This document shows positions 21,678-32,726 of a stretch of 64,000 bases of DNA, piece by piece. A program made the position numbers and the translations under genes. The stretch lies in assembly GCA_943736015.1 (NCBI GenBank), contig OX031058.1, positions 5,604,001-5,668,000 of the forward strand, given 5' to 3'. The notes below the pieces were generated by a model that saw nothing but the letters and a program-made list of their open reading frames with translations, did no database searches and was not told the DNA's origin. Position 1 is the first letter of the stretch, and every line of letters begins with the position of its first letter. Source of the DNA: Tridacna crocea (taxonomy: Eukaryota; Mollusca; Bivalvia; Cardiida; Cardiidae).

Positions 21678-21900
21678 CTCTTTACCAGACGACAAAATCC
21701 TAGCCTTGTCCAAATTGAAAGTAACTGCAGACGACAATTTCAGTGTGGCTAAAATGGTGCAATTTGTCTTTTACAGGAGAGAAAATATTGTGTGAAAAGG
21801 AGAAAATGCTGGTTACCAGCATTTTCTTCTTTTCCTACAATGTTTTCAAAAGACTTCTTTCATATAGAGGTGTTAAAAGTCGGGATAGTGTGGCAAAGAG
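21678..21900 (-). mobile_element. Family A MITE, full length
   Basis: Left TTAA decayed to ATAA, right TTAA 21901-21904; hairpin 21785-21850. Confidence 0.85.
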
Positions 21901-22012
21901 TTAACTCGGGACTTTGTAGTAAAGAGATAAAGGTCTGAAGTTATACTGGAGACAGTTCATTATATTGAGCTGTATTTTCGACCCGTTGACTGAGTAAATT
22001 ACCCACTTTGCG

Positions 22013-22080
22013 AACACCAGTGTAGATCAAAGATCAGAAGGCTAAGAACGGGCGGTCTGATCTTGAATTCTGTATGATCC
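22013..22080. mobile_element. Family B hairpin, decayed
   Basis: GTGTAGATCAAAGATCAGAA with GGTCTGATCTTGAATTC. Confidence 0.6.
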
Positions 22081-22195
22081 ATCGACTTGAGAAATATTCC
22101 ATCAAATATTCTAATTCTTCTCATTAAAAATAATATTTTTTTCTTTTTATTTTTCTAAAGAGAAACAGTTTATTGGATTCATTCAGTGCGATAAG

Positions 22196-22420
22196 GTGTT
22201 TTACTTTTACCCACACAACAAACTTTCAAACTTGTCCAAATTCAAAGCATTTGCAGACGACAAAATGAATTTGCCTGAAAGACTGAAGTTTGATTTGTGC
22301 AGTTCAGAAAACATAGTGGGAAAAGGAGAAAATGCTGGTTACCAGCATTTTCTCCTTTTCCCACAATGTTTTCATTTTTTTCTCAGGGTCGTAAAACTCG
22401 GAAATATGAGGTAAAGAGTG
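22196..22420 (-). mobile_element. Family A MITE
   Basis: Hairpin 22305-22373 has complete arms. Terminal TTAA motifs decayed. Confidence 0.82.
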
Positions 22421-22572
22421 AATAAGCTTTCGAAATACCCGTATTAGATATGACGTCACTAAATGATAAATTATTTATAAAGTAGACTGTCCCAGTTGTG
22501 AGACAGTCAATTATCAGGGTATCATGTATCTCGTTTTGACGGGTGGAATGTTCTAGATAATACCGTAGTTAA

Positions 22573-22793
22573 GCCTAAACCACACAATACCGACTTTGAA
22601 CGACTCTGAGAGAGAAGCCTTCTGAAAATATTGCGGGAAAAGGAGAAAATGCTGGTAACCAGCATTTTCTCCTTTTCCCACAATGTTTTCTAACCTACAG
22701 GAAACAAATTTCAATTTTTTAATTACTTTTATTTTGTCGTCGTGCAGTGCTTTCAATCTGGACCAGACTAAAACTTTGTCGTTTGGTAAAAAG
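22573..22793 (+). mobile_element. Family A MITE, full length
   Basis: TTAA 22569-22572, right copy CTAA 22794-22797; hairpin 22624-22690. Confidence 0.85.
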
Positions 22794-22861
22794 CTAACCC
22801 TTCATCCCACTAAACTGATAATTAACCTATTAAAAACTAATCAAATCTGCTTTTAAACCAC

Positions 22862-22950
22862 TCCAGAAAAAAAAAATCTTTGAAAACATTGAAGAAAAAG
22901 GAGAAAATGATGGAAACAGCATTTTGTCCCCAATGCTTTACAATCCTGGT
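22862..22950 (+). mobile_element. Family A fragment
   Basis: GAAAACATTGAAGAAAAAGG to GCATTTTGTCCCCAATGC, with a shortened hairpin. Confidence 0.55.
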
Positions 22951-22962
22951 ACCATTTGGCAT

Positions 22963-23216
22963 GAAACACGCGAAAAGGGGCTTTCGGAGATTTGCGTAAA
23001 GTGTCGTCTCGGATCAGCCTGTAGAGTTCGCGCAGGCTAATCCGAAACGACACTTTCCGATTTTGTGTAATTTTCTGTTTTGTGCAAGTCTACTGTGGCA
23101 CAAAATCTAACGTTGTCATTAAGTGCCGTCTCGGATTAGTCAGCGCGGACTGCCGCAGGCTAATCCGTGATGACACTTTATTCTAATGTCTGAACGCCCC
23201 TTTTTCGCGTGTTGCA
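22963..23216. mobile_element. Family D double-hairpin element
   Basis: Inverted ends AACACGCGAAAAGGGGC / GCCCCTTTTTCGCGTGTT. Two successive hairpins each have a GTCGTCTCGGATCAGCCTG type arm, joined by TTTTCTGTTTTGTGCAAGTC. Confidence 0.85.
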
Positions 23217-23884
23217 GGCCATTCTAGGATTGGATATCTGTTTCCGCACGTTTTTACTTCACAAGCGTTCCCGTAACTCCTTGTACATGAAAGTCTTGGA
23301 TACAATTCTACACGCGTAATGGATCTTTGCATTGAGTGAATGTCTACTTTTCGTTAAATTTTCTAGGGTTCTTGAAGAGAGAAGCGGGTAAATCGTTTCA
23401 TGCTGAGAAGACATTATGTCAAAAGTATAGATTTTAAAAAGCGGTTTTCGGTTATATTTCCAGAGTATTAAACAAAATATTGAGCCGTTTAGATCCAAGA
23501 AAAGACCTTGTAAATGATTCCTTGAAAAGCGTCTCAGTTTACCCTTGGGTATTCAGTTCGAAAAAACTGGAACGGCCAAATGTCTATAAATAGTAACTCG
23601 TATAATCTGAATGACGTAACATCCTGTAACGAGTATACCTTTGGCCTTGTAGCTGACAAATCAGCTATAGTTATCATATTTGAAGTGATGTCATTTAGAA
23701 ACACAGCATGTGATTGGTCGGATATCATCACATGGTACGCGTCGCTGAGTCTATATCAAGTTTCATCTATAAAGGTTCCTCTTTCCTTTTCATCTTTTCC
23801 TTAATTCTTGAAAACAACGATCATTCCTCAGAATGCATTTTGATATCTGATCTTCATTTTCCACTTTGCCAAACCCAAACAAAT
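23217..23884. other. Intron, no gene or family recognised
   Basis: Short overlapping frames on both strands, none with a recognisable domain or splice context. Confidence 0.45.
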
Positions 23885-23888
23885 TTAA

Positions 23889-24116
23889 CCTTTTACCAAA
23901 CTCCCCGAGTTTTAACTACCCCTGGGAAAGAAAGCTTTCGAAAACATTGGACGAAAAGAAGAAAATGCTGATAACTAGCAGTTCCTCCTTTTTATCACAA
24001 TTTTATCACAATTTTTGCAACCATGTCTATGAAATTTTTTATCCTTTGAGCCACTCTAATTTTTTGCCAGTGCTATGAAATTGGACAAGTCTAAGATTTT
24101 GTCATGTGGGAAAGGG
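23889..24116 (+). mobile_element. Family A MITE
   Basis: TTAA 23885-23888; right flank TTCA; hairpin 23940-24003 broken by an extra TTTATCACAA repeat. Confidence 0.75.
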
Positions 24117-24339
24117 TTCAAACTGAACATTTTTGTTGCTTGTTGCGTCTGGAATGAAAATGTGTTTTTTGTTTATATGAAGATAACAACAAACTACACA
24201 CAGTTTTAACTAAAAAAAAAAAACAAATTACCAGTATTACACGTGTAGAAATTTCTTCTTCTTGACAATGCTTACCTTGATAGTAACCTTATTATAGAAA
24301 TCTATTTGTATATTTTGATATAATTTTCTTTCTGCCAAA

Positions 24340-24885
24340 GCCGAACCCGTATAGCACGGTCAGTAGCGTGCAGGACTTACGAACACAGGGTCCAGGGTTC
24401 GACCCCTGGCTCAGCCAATTTCCACCCGAGGATTAATGATAGTCATTGCGACAGGATTCATTCCTCTCTCACGGCTGACCATTGTTTCGACGACGGTTAT
24501 GTCGGAAAGAGGGCAGTGGCTTGGAAAGTATATTGTGCGGAGCACTGGTAAAAAGGACTCCTGGAAAGTATGAATAGGTGAACTGGCCGCCGCGGTATAT
24601 CTGAAATAATGTTGAAAGCGGTGTTAACCCATTATCACACAATCCCTCCTTTTGACGCCCCTGAGAAAGAAGCCTTTAGAAAACACTTTGGGAAAAGGAG
24701 AAAATGCTGGTAACCAGCATTTTCTCCTTTTCCCACAATGTTTTCTACCCTTCACAAAACAAATTTTAAATTTTCAGTCACTTTTATTTTGTCGTCTGCA
24801 AATGCTTTCGATTTGGACAAACCTAAAATTTTGTCGTTTGGTAATGACTTAAACACCATACAGTTAATCAATCAATTTAACTGCT
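24340..24885 (+). mobile_element. tRNA-derived SINE, type 1, host of a family A insert
   Basis: Head GCCGAACCCGTATAGCACGG with B box GGTTCGACCCC and CTCAGCC. The body ends GTTGAAAGCGGTG at 24623. TTAA and the family A MITE follow, then the SINE tail TTAAACACCATAC with (AATC)n-like bases resumes at 24849. It is the best preserved type 1 copy. Confidence 0.85.
24628..24848 (+). mobile_element. Family A MITE inside a SINE tail (221 bp)
   Basis: TTAA 24624-24627 and 24849-24852 flank it inside the conserved SINE motif GTTAAAC. Hairpin 24680-24745. Confidence 0.92.
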
Positions 24886-25290
24886 AAATCTGTTTGTGTT
24901 AACATTTCAATCTATTTACTAAGATTATACTTATTAACATAGCAGAACAGATCTTACAGATTCTAAGATTATTCACTTTCGGTGATTATTTCCAGGAAAC
25001 CCTTAACCGTTCGCGGGCAGAAATGTAGGCAGTTCAGAAGATCGAGCCGGCTTACATGTACTACCAAAGTTTTCTATCTCTACAAGGGTGCCATGTATTT
25101 TTGCACTTAGCTGCGTTGTCTATAAATCTCTTAATGCAGGAAACGGTACTGTAAACATTTGATTATGATTTTACACTTTCATCTAAAGATAAGTAATTTC
25201 AAAGATTTTCTTTCCCTCCTAGTTCGATAGAAATAGGCTACTGCAATGTTTTTAAAGTTTTTTTTTTTCCAATAGTTATTTAGAATCAAA
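24886..25290. other. Intron, nothing recognised
   Basis: No exon or repeat family identified. Confidence 0.45.
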
Positions 25291-25294
25291 GAAC

Positions 25295-25365
25295 CAATGG
25301 TGTAGATCAATGATCAGACTGTACATTCAGTGTGGTCTGATCACGACCTAAAGATCTGAAACCGA
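25295..25365. mobile_element. Family B hairpin, decayed
   Basis: GGTGTAGATCAATGATCAGA with GTGGTCTGATCACGACCTA. Confidence 0.65.
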
Positions 25366-25494
25366 AGTTATACTAGCCAAGGTCAGCGAAAGTGTTAAAA
25401 AGTGATGAATTTTTATATAAATATTTGTACAAAGACCATAAATTAGGACACTTTATCTGAAGGTCAGTATGATAATTCATAATTATTTAACACT

Positions 25495-25710
25495 TTAACT
25501 CATGAACCCGTAATTTCACGACCTAGTTTCGGGATGGCCCTTTGAAAACAAAGCGGGAAAAGGACAAAATGCTGGTAACCAGCATTTTCTCCTTTTCCCG
25601 CAATGTTTTAGTATGTTTAAAGGAAAAAGCCAATACTTTAATCACTTTTAATAATTATGTCCTCTTAAATGCTTTTAACAAGGACTGGTAAAACTGAAAA
25701 TTGTCATGTA
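25495..25710 (+). mobile_element. Family A MITE, diverged
   Basis: Hairpin 25542-25610 has GCGGGAAAAGG/CCTTTTCCCGC, changed in both arms. Flanks are strongly diverged. Confidence 0.72.
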
Positions 25711-26230
25711 ATCGTCTGGCAAATTTATTAAGAATGTTCTATCTTGTTTCTAGACTTTACGCCGAGTCAGCGTTGCTGAAAGGAAAATAAAATCGCAAGT
25801 TCGAAATATGGGACTCCAGTAGGTCTTGGTATCGTGATGGCGGAAAAAAGTATTCACCTTGGAGAATAACTCTAACTATATCTGTGTTGAGCAATCACTT
25901 CTTTTATCTCATTTTCATTTAAAGTGACAATAAAGCCCAGAAGTACACAAAGCCAGTGTTTTAATACATTTAAATTTGAATCATATTAATTAAAAGTATG
26001 ATAATTATTGTGGAGATGACACTCTGTCATTTTAAGGTCGGTCCAAATGTGACTTGCTGACAGAGAAATTAATATCAAAACTAGGTTTAAACCTATCAGG
26101 GAGCTGTGGTTTTTTTTTTTTACTTTTTGACTAATTTTTAATTTTTTTTTCTGCAGCGACTAACATATTGCCAGGCTACGAAATAAAATGCTGTCATCGC
26201 CACAATTTTTTTCATACTTTTGAATGTTAT
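25711..26230. other. Intron, nothing recognised
   Basis: AT-rich with poly-T tracts at 26110 and 26140. Confidence 0.45.
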
Positions 26231-26237
26231 GATTTAA

Positions 26238-26458
26238 CCCTTTACTCCATAGATACTCATTTCTACACATTGCTTGTGGGAGCCTTTGGAAAACATTGTG
26301 GCAAAAGGTGAAATTGCTCGTGACGAGCAATTTCACCTTTTGCCTCAATGTTTTCTACACTATCAAAAGTTGTCATACACACATAAGAAATGGCTTCATC
26401 CTTGCTGTTATTTAGGGTCACTTAGAGACACCATAAAAATGCCTTATGGGGTAAAGGG
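26238..26458 (+). mobile_element. Family A sub-family with a different hairpin (221 bp)
   Basis: TTAA 26234-26237 and 26459-26462, ends CCCTTTACTCC / GGGGTAAAGGG. The hairpin arms are GGTGAAATTGCTCG and its exact complement, not the usual GGAGAAAATGCTGG. It lies 160 bp on the intron side of the Kelch donor site. Confidence 0.88.
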
Positions 26459-26617
26459 TTAAGTTTAAATGTATTGTGACACGAGCTTTGATAGTTTTGC
26501 CTTTACTTGTCCCTTAAAAACCCTTCCACATTAAGGTAGTTCAATTAAATCCCAGTTTGCTTGGTAAAAGATTGGGGAACATAAAAATAACTTCTGCGCT
26601 ATTTGTCTCTGACGTAC

Positions 26618-26975
26618 CTGTGATGTAGATTTTCCCATCGAGCACATCCGCCGTACAGCGACATCTGCATTCCAACATGGCGGCGCAAGCTTTCCATTTT
26701 CCTGTAGCGGGATCATATCTCCATGTTGCCCCTGTCATCTCACCCGTGACCCAGTCTTTACCCCCAACGATATATAGAAACTTGTTGAGAACTAGGGGCT
26801 TGTGACCAACAAGATTCCGTAATTTTATAAATCGCGTAGTGTTTACTTTAGGAAACATCCGGTCTTTCTTGTCGGGATTCAACATCATGTAGAATATTCG
26901 GTCACTTCCGGTCGCCTTATTAAACAAAACAATAAACTCATATTCTTCGTCGGGAAGGTAATCTTTCATACTCAT
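26618..26975 (-). CDS. Kelch-repeat protein, upstream exon
   Basis: Minus-strand exon ending at a consensus donor (ACAG then GTACGT) in phase 1 after 119 codons counted from ATG 26975. It encodes MSMKDYLPDEEYEFIVLFN, a linker, then LYIVGGKDWVTG, WRYDPATGKWKACAAM, RCRCTADVLDGKIYITG: one complete Kelch blade and the start of the next, whose closing Gly pair is finished by the exon at 2853..3039. The frame stays open upstream of the Met through FVT to about 26996. The true 5' boundary may therefore be an acceptor (AAG at 26985 or 26997) and not an initiator; a BTB-BACK part would then be encoded in an unseen exon. The poly-pyrimidine tract is weak, so the start is unresolved. The substrate-binding role is inferred from the family. 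Confidence 0.88.
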
Positions 26976-26997
26976 CGTGACAAACTTATTAATGTAC

Positions 26998-28335
26998 TTG
27001 TATTAGAGCAGAAATATACTGGTTGGTATCCTACACTAGCAGTTCATCTGCAACTAATCTGCATAATGCTGAACGTAATCTTAGACTGTGTTTGTTCTCT
27101 TTCTTTTCCTTTCCGTAACAATCCCCAGAATTTTTCGCTAAATATATTATATTACTTTTTAAGCAGAACTAACACATTTTAATTTGGTAAATCCCAGACA
27201 TGATAAATTCCAACTTTATTTATTCAGCAGCCATATCAACGAAACCTTATAGCTGTAATCCAATGGAGCACGTGTTATGGTTAACAATATCTAACCCATT
27301 TCAACATATGCAATATTTAAACAAATAAAATATGTGAACAAATCTAAATCTACAGGAACCATGGAAAGGTTGATCAAAGGTTATACAGAACGAGTAGTAT
27401 GTTGAGATAGGTGAGAGATCACCATGTGACACAGAGGAGTTTTGAGCACTTTGTCATTTCCTACAATGTTTTCTTTTTTCACAATACTGATAAAACAAAG
27501 CTTTCTAATCTGACATTGATTAGGATAATCCATTAACTACTATTTAGGTCTGATTCCTGCAATTAAAGGGGGGGGGGTCTGAACGGACAAAATGATGTCA
27601 AAATTAATGCATATACTGTACATGTAGTATCGTGAATTTGGAAAAAAATGAAAAAAAGAATGTAAAACAGAGAACGCGTCTATAGATTTAGTTATTCATT
27701 ACAATATCTTTAATAGTCTCACATGGCTGCATGAAGGAACTGGTTGATTATATTCTGGGGATTAAAATATTTAATTTCTAAATACAGTCCATCCTTTTCT
27801 TTTAGCTTTAGAAAGGTTTATTTCGAGCCTAACATTGATAAAAACATACGTCACAAAAAGGGTATTTTCTCGTACGATATAAACACAAGACAGAGTCAAA
27901 AGCGCTAATTTGGTACATGCAACTATCAATACTTTATTTCTGAAAAAAAAAGAAATTGCTACGGTAAATTGTTCATGCAGAATGAAACCGTGGGATCTGC
28001 TTTTAATTGTGATGTTTTGTTAAAAATCTTTATACATTAATCTTTTAATCCTTATTACATGTAAATTAATAACTTTCCGTTCTGTACAGATTAAGGATTA
28101 AATGGTCAGCCTTGTCCCCAACTTCCTAAAGTACTTACTGATTTCTTTTTTATTTCTTTTATTTTTGATCGATTGATTGGTTGATTCCTTGGTTGGTTGG
28201 TTGGTTGGTTCAAATATGTAACTTCTATGATATTATCATCAACATCTTAACATTATCAGTAGTTAGATGGTATGTGGGTTGGTCGATCGGTCGATTGGTT
28301 AGTACTGTACTTCTATTGCACAGATGGGTCGATGG
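26998..28335. other. No gene recognised; possible upstream intron
   Basis: AT-rich. A TTGATTGGTTGGTTGGTT tract lies at 28165-28210. No BTB or BACK coding exon could be read here. Confidence 0.45.
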
Positions 28336-28337
28336 CT

Positions 28338-28382
28338 TTAGCAGAAGCATTAAGGCCCTTTTTTAATGGAGCATAACTCATA
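28338..28382 (+). mobile_element. Family C right-end fragment
   Basis: AGCATTAAGGCCC then GGAGCATAACTCAT. Confidence 0.55.
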
Positions 28383-29330
28383 TGAATGAATCGTTTTTAG
28401 AGAACAAAGCAAACATTGAGATGTAGCAACAAAATACTTAAATGTATCCGAATTAAACCTACCTTTGAAATATGATTCAGTTATTTACTCACCAATAACT
28501 GTCCGGCCGACCGTGTGTCGGTCCATGGTATATGTGTTGGGGAACCTCCGACAATTTAAGGTATTACCATCCCTACGCTTCTAATGCAACATGGAATAAA
28601 ATTTCTTATTACTTGCTTAATAAGAATTTATACTGATATAATATTTTTGCATATTTTTAACCGACCAGAAATTCGTTTGTTGTCTATCTGGAAATTATAT
28701 GTGGATATTTTTGTTAGTTTTCTGAAAAGGGAAGTAATTATTATCTCCCTTTGTATTGAGAATAGTGGCTTTAGATTTATAAATGATAATTCTAAGGAGG
28801 AAAAAATGGAAAAAGTAGCCCGGTCAAAGCATTACAATAATACTCATTTTCAATCACAGCAAGTTTTTTAGGATAATAATATTGTGGAAATAAATGTTTT
28901 TCATTAGAATGGCACTACCTTAAGCTATGTTTTTGTTAATACATGATTAATTCGTGATCTTAAGATTGCTATGTACATGTGTAGTAATACTTTTTATGTA
29001 CACGTGGAATATTTTCAACCGCCTGTTTTTTGCGTGGTAGGATCATGTCGAGCTGTATGTGTTTAGAGGTGCGTATCGGATGAGACCGAAGTTCCAATGA
29101 CAATGACAATTAGTACAAAAAATACATGTAGAACCAAACATACAAAGTAAATGAGTTACGTTTTGACATGTAAAAATTGCACCTTCTCACATGTTTCAAA
29201 CAAAACCTAGTTGTAACGATCCTAAAGAAGAAGACTCTTGAAAATCGCAATGAGAAAAGGAGAAAACGCAAGTTACCCCAATACGCAAACTCTTTACGCA
29301 TGCAACGAGACTGATACGGATAAATTTCCT
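28383..29330. other. Nothing recognised
   Basis: A 95-codon plus-strand frame at 28584 is AT-rich, without domain or codon signal. Confidence 0.45.
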
Positions 29331-29333
29331 TGG

Positions 29334-29480
29334 CCTGTATTCACCAACCATTTTTGAGAATATTCTTGTTTTATTCTCCAAGGTTTTCTAAATGTGTAAG
29401 TAACACAACTTCTGATTGGCTAAACCGAATGGTTTAGCCAATCAGAAGTTGTGATACTTACAAATGTAGAAAATTCTACA
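29334..29480. mobile_element. Family F, right part truncated
   Basis: CTGTATTCACCAACCATTTT, then core CTTCTGATTGGCTAAACC / GGTTTAGCCAATCAGAAG with a perfect stem. Confidence 0.75.
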
Positions 29481-29581
29481 TCACTTATCGATAACACTTG
29501 TATTTTAATTAGATCATTCATAAGATTATAATAAATTATGTAACAGTGATAGTAAGATTGCCATTTTATGTGCCTATGTAT

Positions 29582-30040
29582 GTGTTGTAGTCTAACCTGG
29601 AATCTACGCAGATCCGGAATCTGCCTATACCAAACTGGAATTCTGTTTAGACCAAATTAGGGTTCCATTTTGGCTAAGCAGCTCCACAATCTGCATAGAC
29701 CAAATTGGAATATTTTCTCCTTGAATATAGCGTGACTACATGTAAACCATCTTCTTTAACTTAAACCCCTTAATCAAAAGTGTTTTAATCAGAAGTTCAG
29801 AGTATGAATAAATTTTGAATGTTTATACTATGGCGAGAAAAAATATGGAAAACAGAGCAATTGTGGGAAAAAAAAAAACAACTAAATTACTTGTATTAAA
29901 ATACCTAGTTGTTATAATGCGGATTAGTATGATTAATATTTCTTTTTAGAAAACAATCTGTTTTGGTCTTGACAAAATTATAATTCTAATTTGGTCTAAG
30001 CAGGATCTGCCTAGATTCCAATCTGGCCTACGACACATGC
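29582..30040. mobile_element. TIR element of about 460 bp, non-coding
   Basis: The left end TGTGTTGTAGTCTAACCTGG and GAATCTACGCAGATCC pairs with GGATCTGCCTAGATTCC and GGCCTACGACACA at the right. ACCAAATTGGAAT/ATTCTAATTTGGTCT repeats lie inside. Confidence 0.75.
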
Positions 30041-30286
30041 ATTGTTGATTCAACCCGTGGTTATTTTCATCGCTGCTTTTCTTGTTACGTTGACGTTTGT
30101 CAATGTACATGAATATTATGATTATCCATGCTTTTGACAATGATGCGTCTTTTTTCCAATGTATTTTGTTGCAAAATTTATGTTATAAAATGTGTCAAAT
30201 TAGGGGGCTAGTGGAAATTTTCTTGACTCTCTGGCTTTCTACAATGCCCCGTGTCCCTCACCGACATTTCTTAAAGTTCTCTTTAA

Positions 30287-30505
30287 CCCTTTACCAAAGA
30301 ATCCCAGGTTTTCACGACCCTGGAAAAGAACGCTTTTGAAAACGTTGTGGGAAAAGGAGAAAATGTTGTAACCAGCATTTTCTCCTTTTCCCACAATGTT
30401 TTCTAGTCTATCAGAAACCTTAAGCTAATTTATACCAATTCTGAATTTCTAGTCTGCAGATACTCTCAGTTTGGATCAGTCTTTTTTTTTTCGTTTGGGA
30501 AAGGG
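30287..30505 (+). mobile_element. Family A MITE, full length
   Basis: TTAA 30283-30286 and 30506-30509; hairpin 30338-30402; both ends CCCTTTACCAAA / TTTGGGAAAGGG. Confidence 0.88.
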
Positions 30506-30509
30506 TTAA

Positions 30510-31510
30510 GGGAGTTATAAAAATCTTTCATCTGTACGTTCACCACATAATACCAATAAATAAATGAGTTGTGACGTGACGAATTCGCTGCATTTGCGGT
30601 AAACGCTTTTGTGGTTTTGTGTACTAGTAAACAAGAAGGGTCGGTCATTTTGTTTTGCACGGCTTGTGGATTTGTTATTGTTCAGACTAGTTTAACCCAT
30701 TGAGCTTCAAAGCGTATATCAATGCGATTCTGTGGACAGTATATATCATAATTAGGCAGCACATAACGTTCAGTATGGTTAGATTTCTTCCTGCAAAAAT
30801 AACTCTGATAACGCGATATCACCGCATTTCAGTGCTACTTTTATAACATCTAATGGAACTTTCCATGCATTAACAGTCAATGTTGGGGAAAAAAAAAGGA
30901 TTTCATCAATTCCGAATTTCCATTAACTTGTAATACATTTTTACGTTGCTTATGATACCACAATAGTACTACTCACAATCACGTGGAAAACTATAGTGGC
31001 AGTATCCAAGGTTATTGGAGTAATTCAAACTTAAATGGTACATCATTATTCCTTCCTTCTGTAGCTCTCTGAAATCTTATCAAGCCGTTAAATTTTGATG
31101 ATCTCGCCATCGACGTATAAGAAAAAAAAAAGTCTTTCAAATATGGCTGATCAATTTTAAAAAAGAAACTACACTTCCACACTGAATCGGGAAGTAAAGA
31201 AAAAGTCCAATGTAGAAGTTACCGTGCGTTATTTTCTTTTCACAAGTTCATTAAGTTTCATACCTAAAGCCTTATTCTTAAGCAAAAAAAAACCAACAAC
31301 ATATTTTATAAGTAAAGTTGAAAATACACTACAGTGTATAAGTCACTTGGAATTCTGACATTGCTGAAAAGGTCACTCAGTTTAATACATAAATTTGATA
31401 CAGGTGAAAAAAAAAAACATTGTAGGAAAAAAAACAATCTATTGCACGTTACGATCAGTTTCAAGTACATATTTAACGCCCCTCTCTCAGGAATTAAACT
31501 TAATCCTGTC
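30510..31510. other. Nothing recognised
   Basis: AT-rich with A-tracts near 30890 and 31120. A weak family A-like AAACATTGTAGGAAAAAAAA lies at 31416. Confidence 0.45.
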
Positions 31511-31518
31511 CAATTTAA

Positions 31519-31715
31519 TCCTAAGACTGTGAAGCGCAGCTCGGGGCGCTTTCGCGGACAGTGTAGATCAAGATCAGACTGCACAGAATGTGCAGTCTGA
31601 TCTTGAATCTAAACTGTCCGATAAGGAAATTATTCGCCCCAAATTTTTTACTTTAAAGTAGCAACAGCTGCATTTTTAGAATGATCGTGAACGTTTCATT
31701 AACTTATTTAGCAAG
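31519..31715 (+). mobile_element. Family B MITE, full length
   Basis: TTAA 31515-31518 and 31716-31719; hairpin 31555-31620 with TTTCGCGGACAGTGTAG. Confidence 0.82.
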
Positions 31716-31807
31716 TTAAGGTTTAAGGCGTTGACAAAAACAAAAATTAATTCTGTTAAATCTATATACCATGGACTTGATTATATGACCGAGACTACTG
31801 AAACAGT

Positions 31808-31870
31808 AGCGGAAAGTGAAGAGTAAGATCAGACTGCATGTATGTGCCGGCTGATCTCGCTGTAGACACT
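31808..31870. mobile_element. Family B hairpin, decayed
   Basis: GAGTAAGATCAGACTGCATG with CCGGCTGATCTCGC. Confidence 0.5.
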
Positions 31871-31883
31871 CAGAAAAATTAAT

Positions 31884-32148
31884 ATGAGCCATACTCTGAC
31901 AAAAAGGGGCTTAATATATCTCCGTGATACATGATAGAAGACAGGTCATCACATAACTATGGATCCATAATAACCTCTTTATTGAGCTACCGGCTTAATC
32001 ATAAGGTAGACTGGTCCTTCGACGTACAGAAAACTTAACAAAAGCGAAAATTATCGACCCAGGTCAGCCTGCACGGACTGCGCAGGCTGACCTGGGTCGA
32101 TAGTTTTCGCAGATGCATTAAGCCCCCTTTTGCCAGAGCATGCCTCAT
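31884..32148 (+). mobile_element. Family C element, well preserved
   Basis: Ends TATGAGCCATACTCTGACAA / CCAGAGCATGCCTCATA. The hairpin 32043-32111 has arms GCGAAAATTATCGACCCAGG and complement; ATTATCGA/TCGATAGT shows the two arms have drifted together. Confidence 0.88.
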
Positions 32149-32178
32149 AATATAATCGCGAAAGACGGTTAAGTGATA

Positions 32179-32405
32179 ACTCTTTGCGAGGCATCAATAT
32201 TTTTTCTGCTCATTCATATTGAAAGCGTTTGACATGAAAAGATATGAAAACTTGATGTTGGTCAAATGATGGAAAATGTCTTTGAAAAAGGGAAGAAAAC
32301 ATTGTGGAAAAAAGAGGAGAATGTTGCTGGTTATCAGCATTGTTTTTCTTTTTCACTAACTGTTTTCAAAATTCTTTTTTTTTTAAAGGATCGTTCTGTT
32401 AAGTA
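32179..32405 (-). mobile_element. Family A MITE, diverged
   Basis: AACTCTTTGCGAGGC start; hairpin 32298-32370 with insertions. Confidence 0.65.
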
Positions 32406-32565
32406 TTAAGAATGATTCAAGCGTGGAAATTATTCATAGCTGTAGACACCCCCTTTTGCGGTTAGGCTTATGTGATGCATAAAGTATGTGTAATTTAATA
32501 TGAAATTCAATGAGAGAAAAAAATGCTTTGAGATACCTATCTTTACCATATGTCTAACAAAGGTG

Positions 32566-32695
32566 ATGTTAACGATGATGATGATAATGATGACGACGAC
32601 GACGATGATGATGGCGATGGTGGTTGTGGTGATAATGATGGTGGTGGTGGTGATGATGATGTTGATGATGGTGGTGGTAATGATTATTATGATGG

Positions 32696-32726
<31 letters not shown>

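Larger units (their letters stand above)
3040..26617 (-). other. Kelch gene intron of about 23.6 kb
   Basis: Bounded by GTACGT at 26617 and TTTCAG at 3040 (minus strand). The exons on each side are phase compatible, and joining them restores the ITGG turn at the end of a Kelch blade. The intron is filled by families A to F, SINEs and tandem repeats. An undetected small exon inside it cannot be excluded. Confidence 0.8.

Noticed and set aside
24340..24417. tRNA gene
   Set aside because: A and B boxes are present but the cloverleaf is not kept, and the sequence runs into a conserved SINE body. The same holds at 8453, 21341, 38407, 45455 and 57206.
27000..28870. Search for BTB/BACK exon of the Kelch gene
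   Set aside because: No minus-strand segment with a BTB-like pattern and splice sites could be read. The exon may lie elsewhere or beyond the window.
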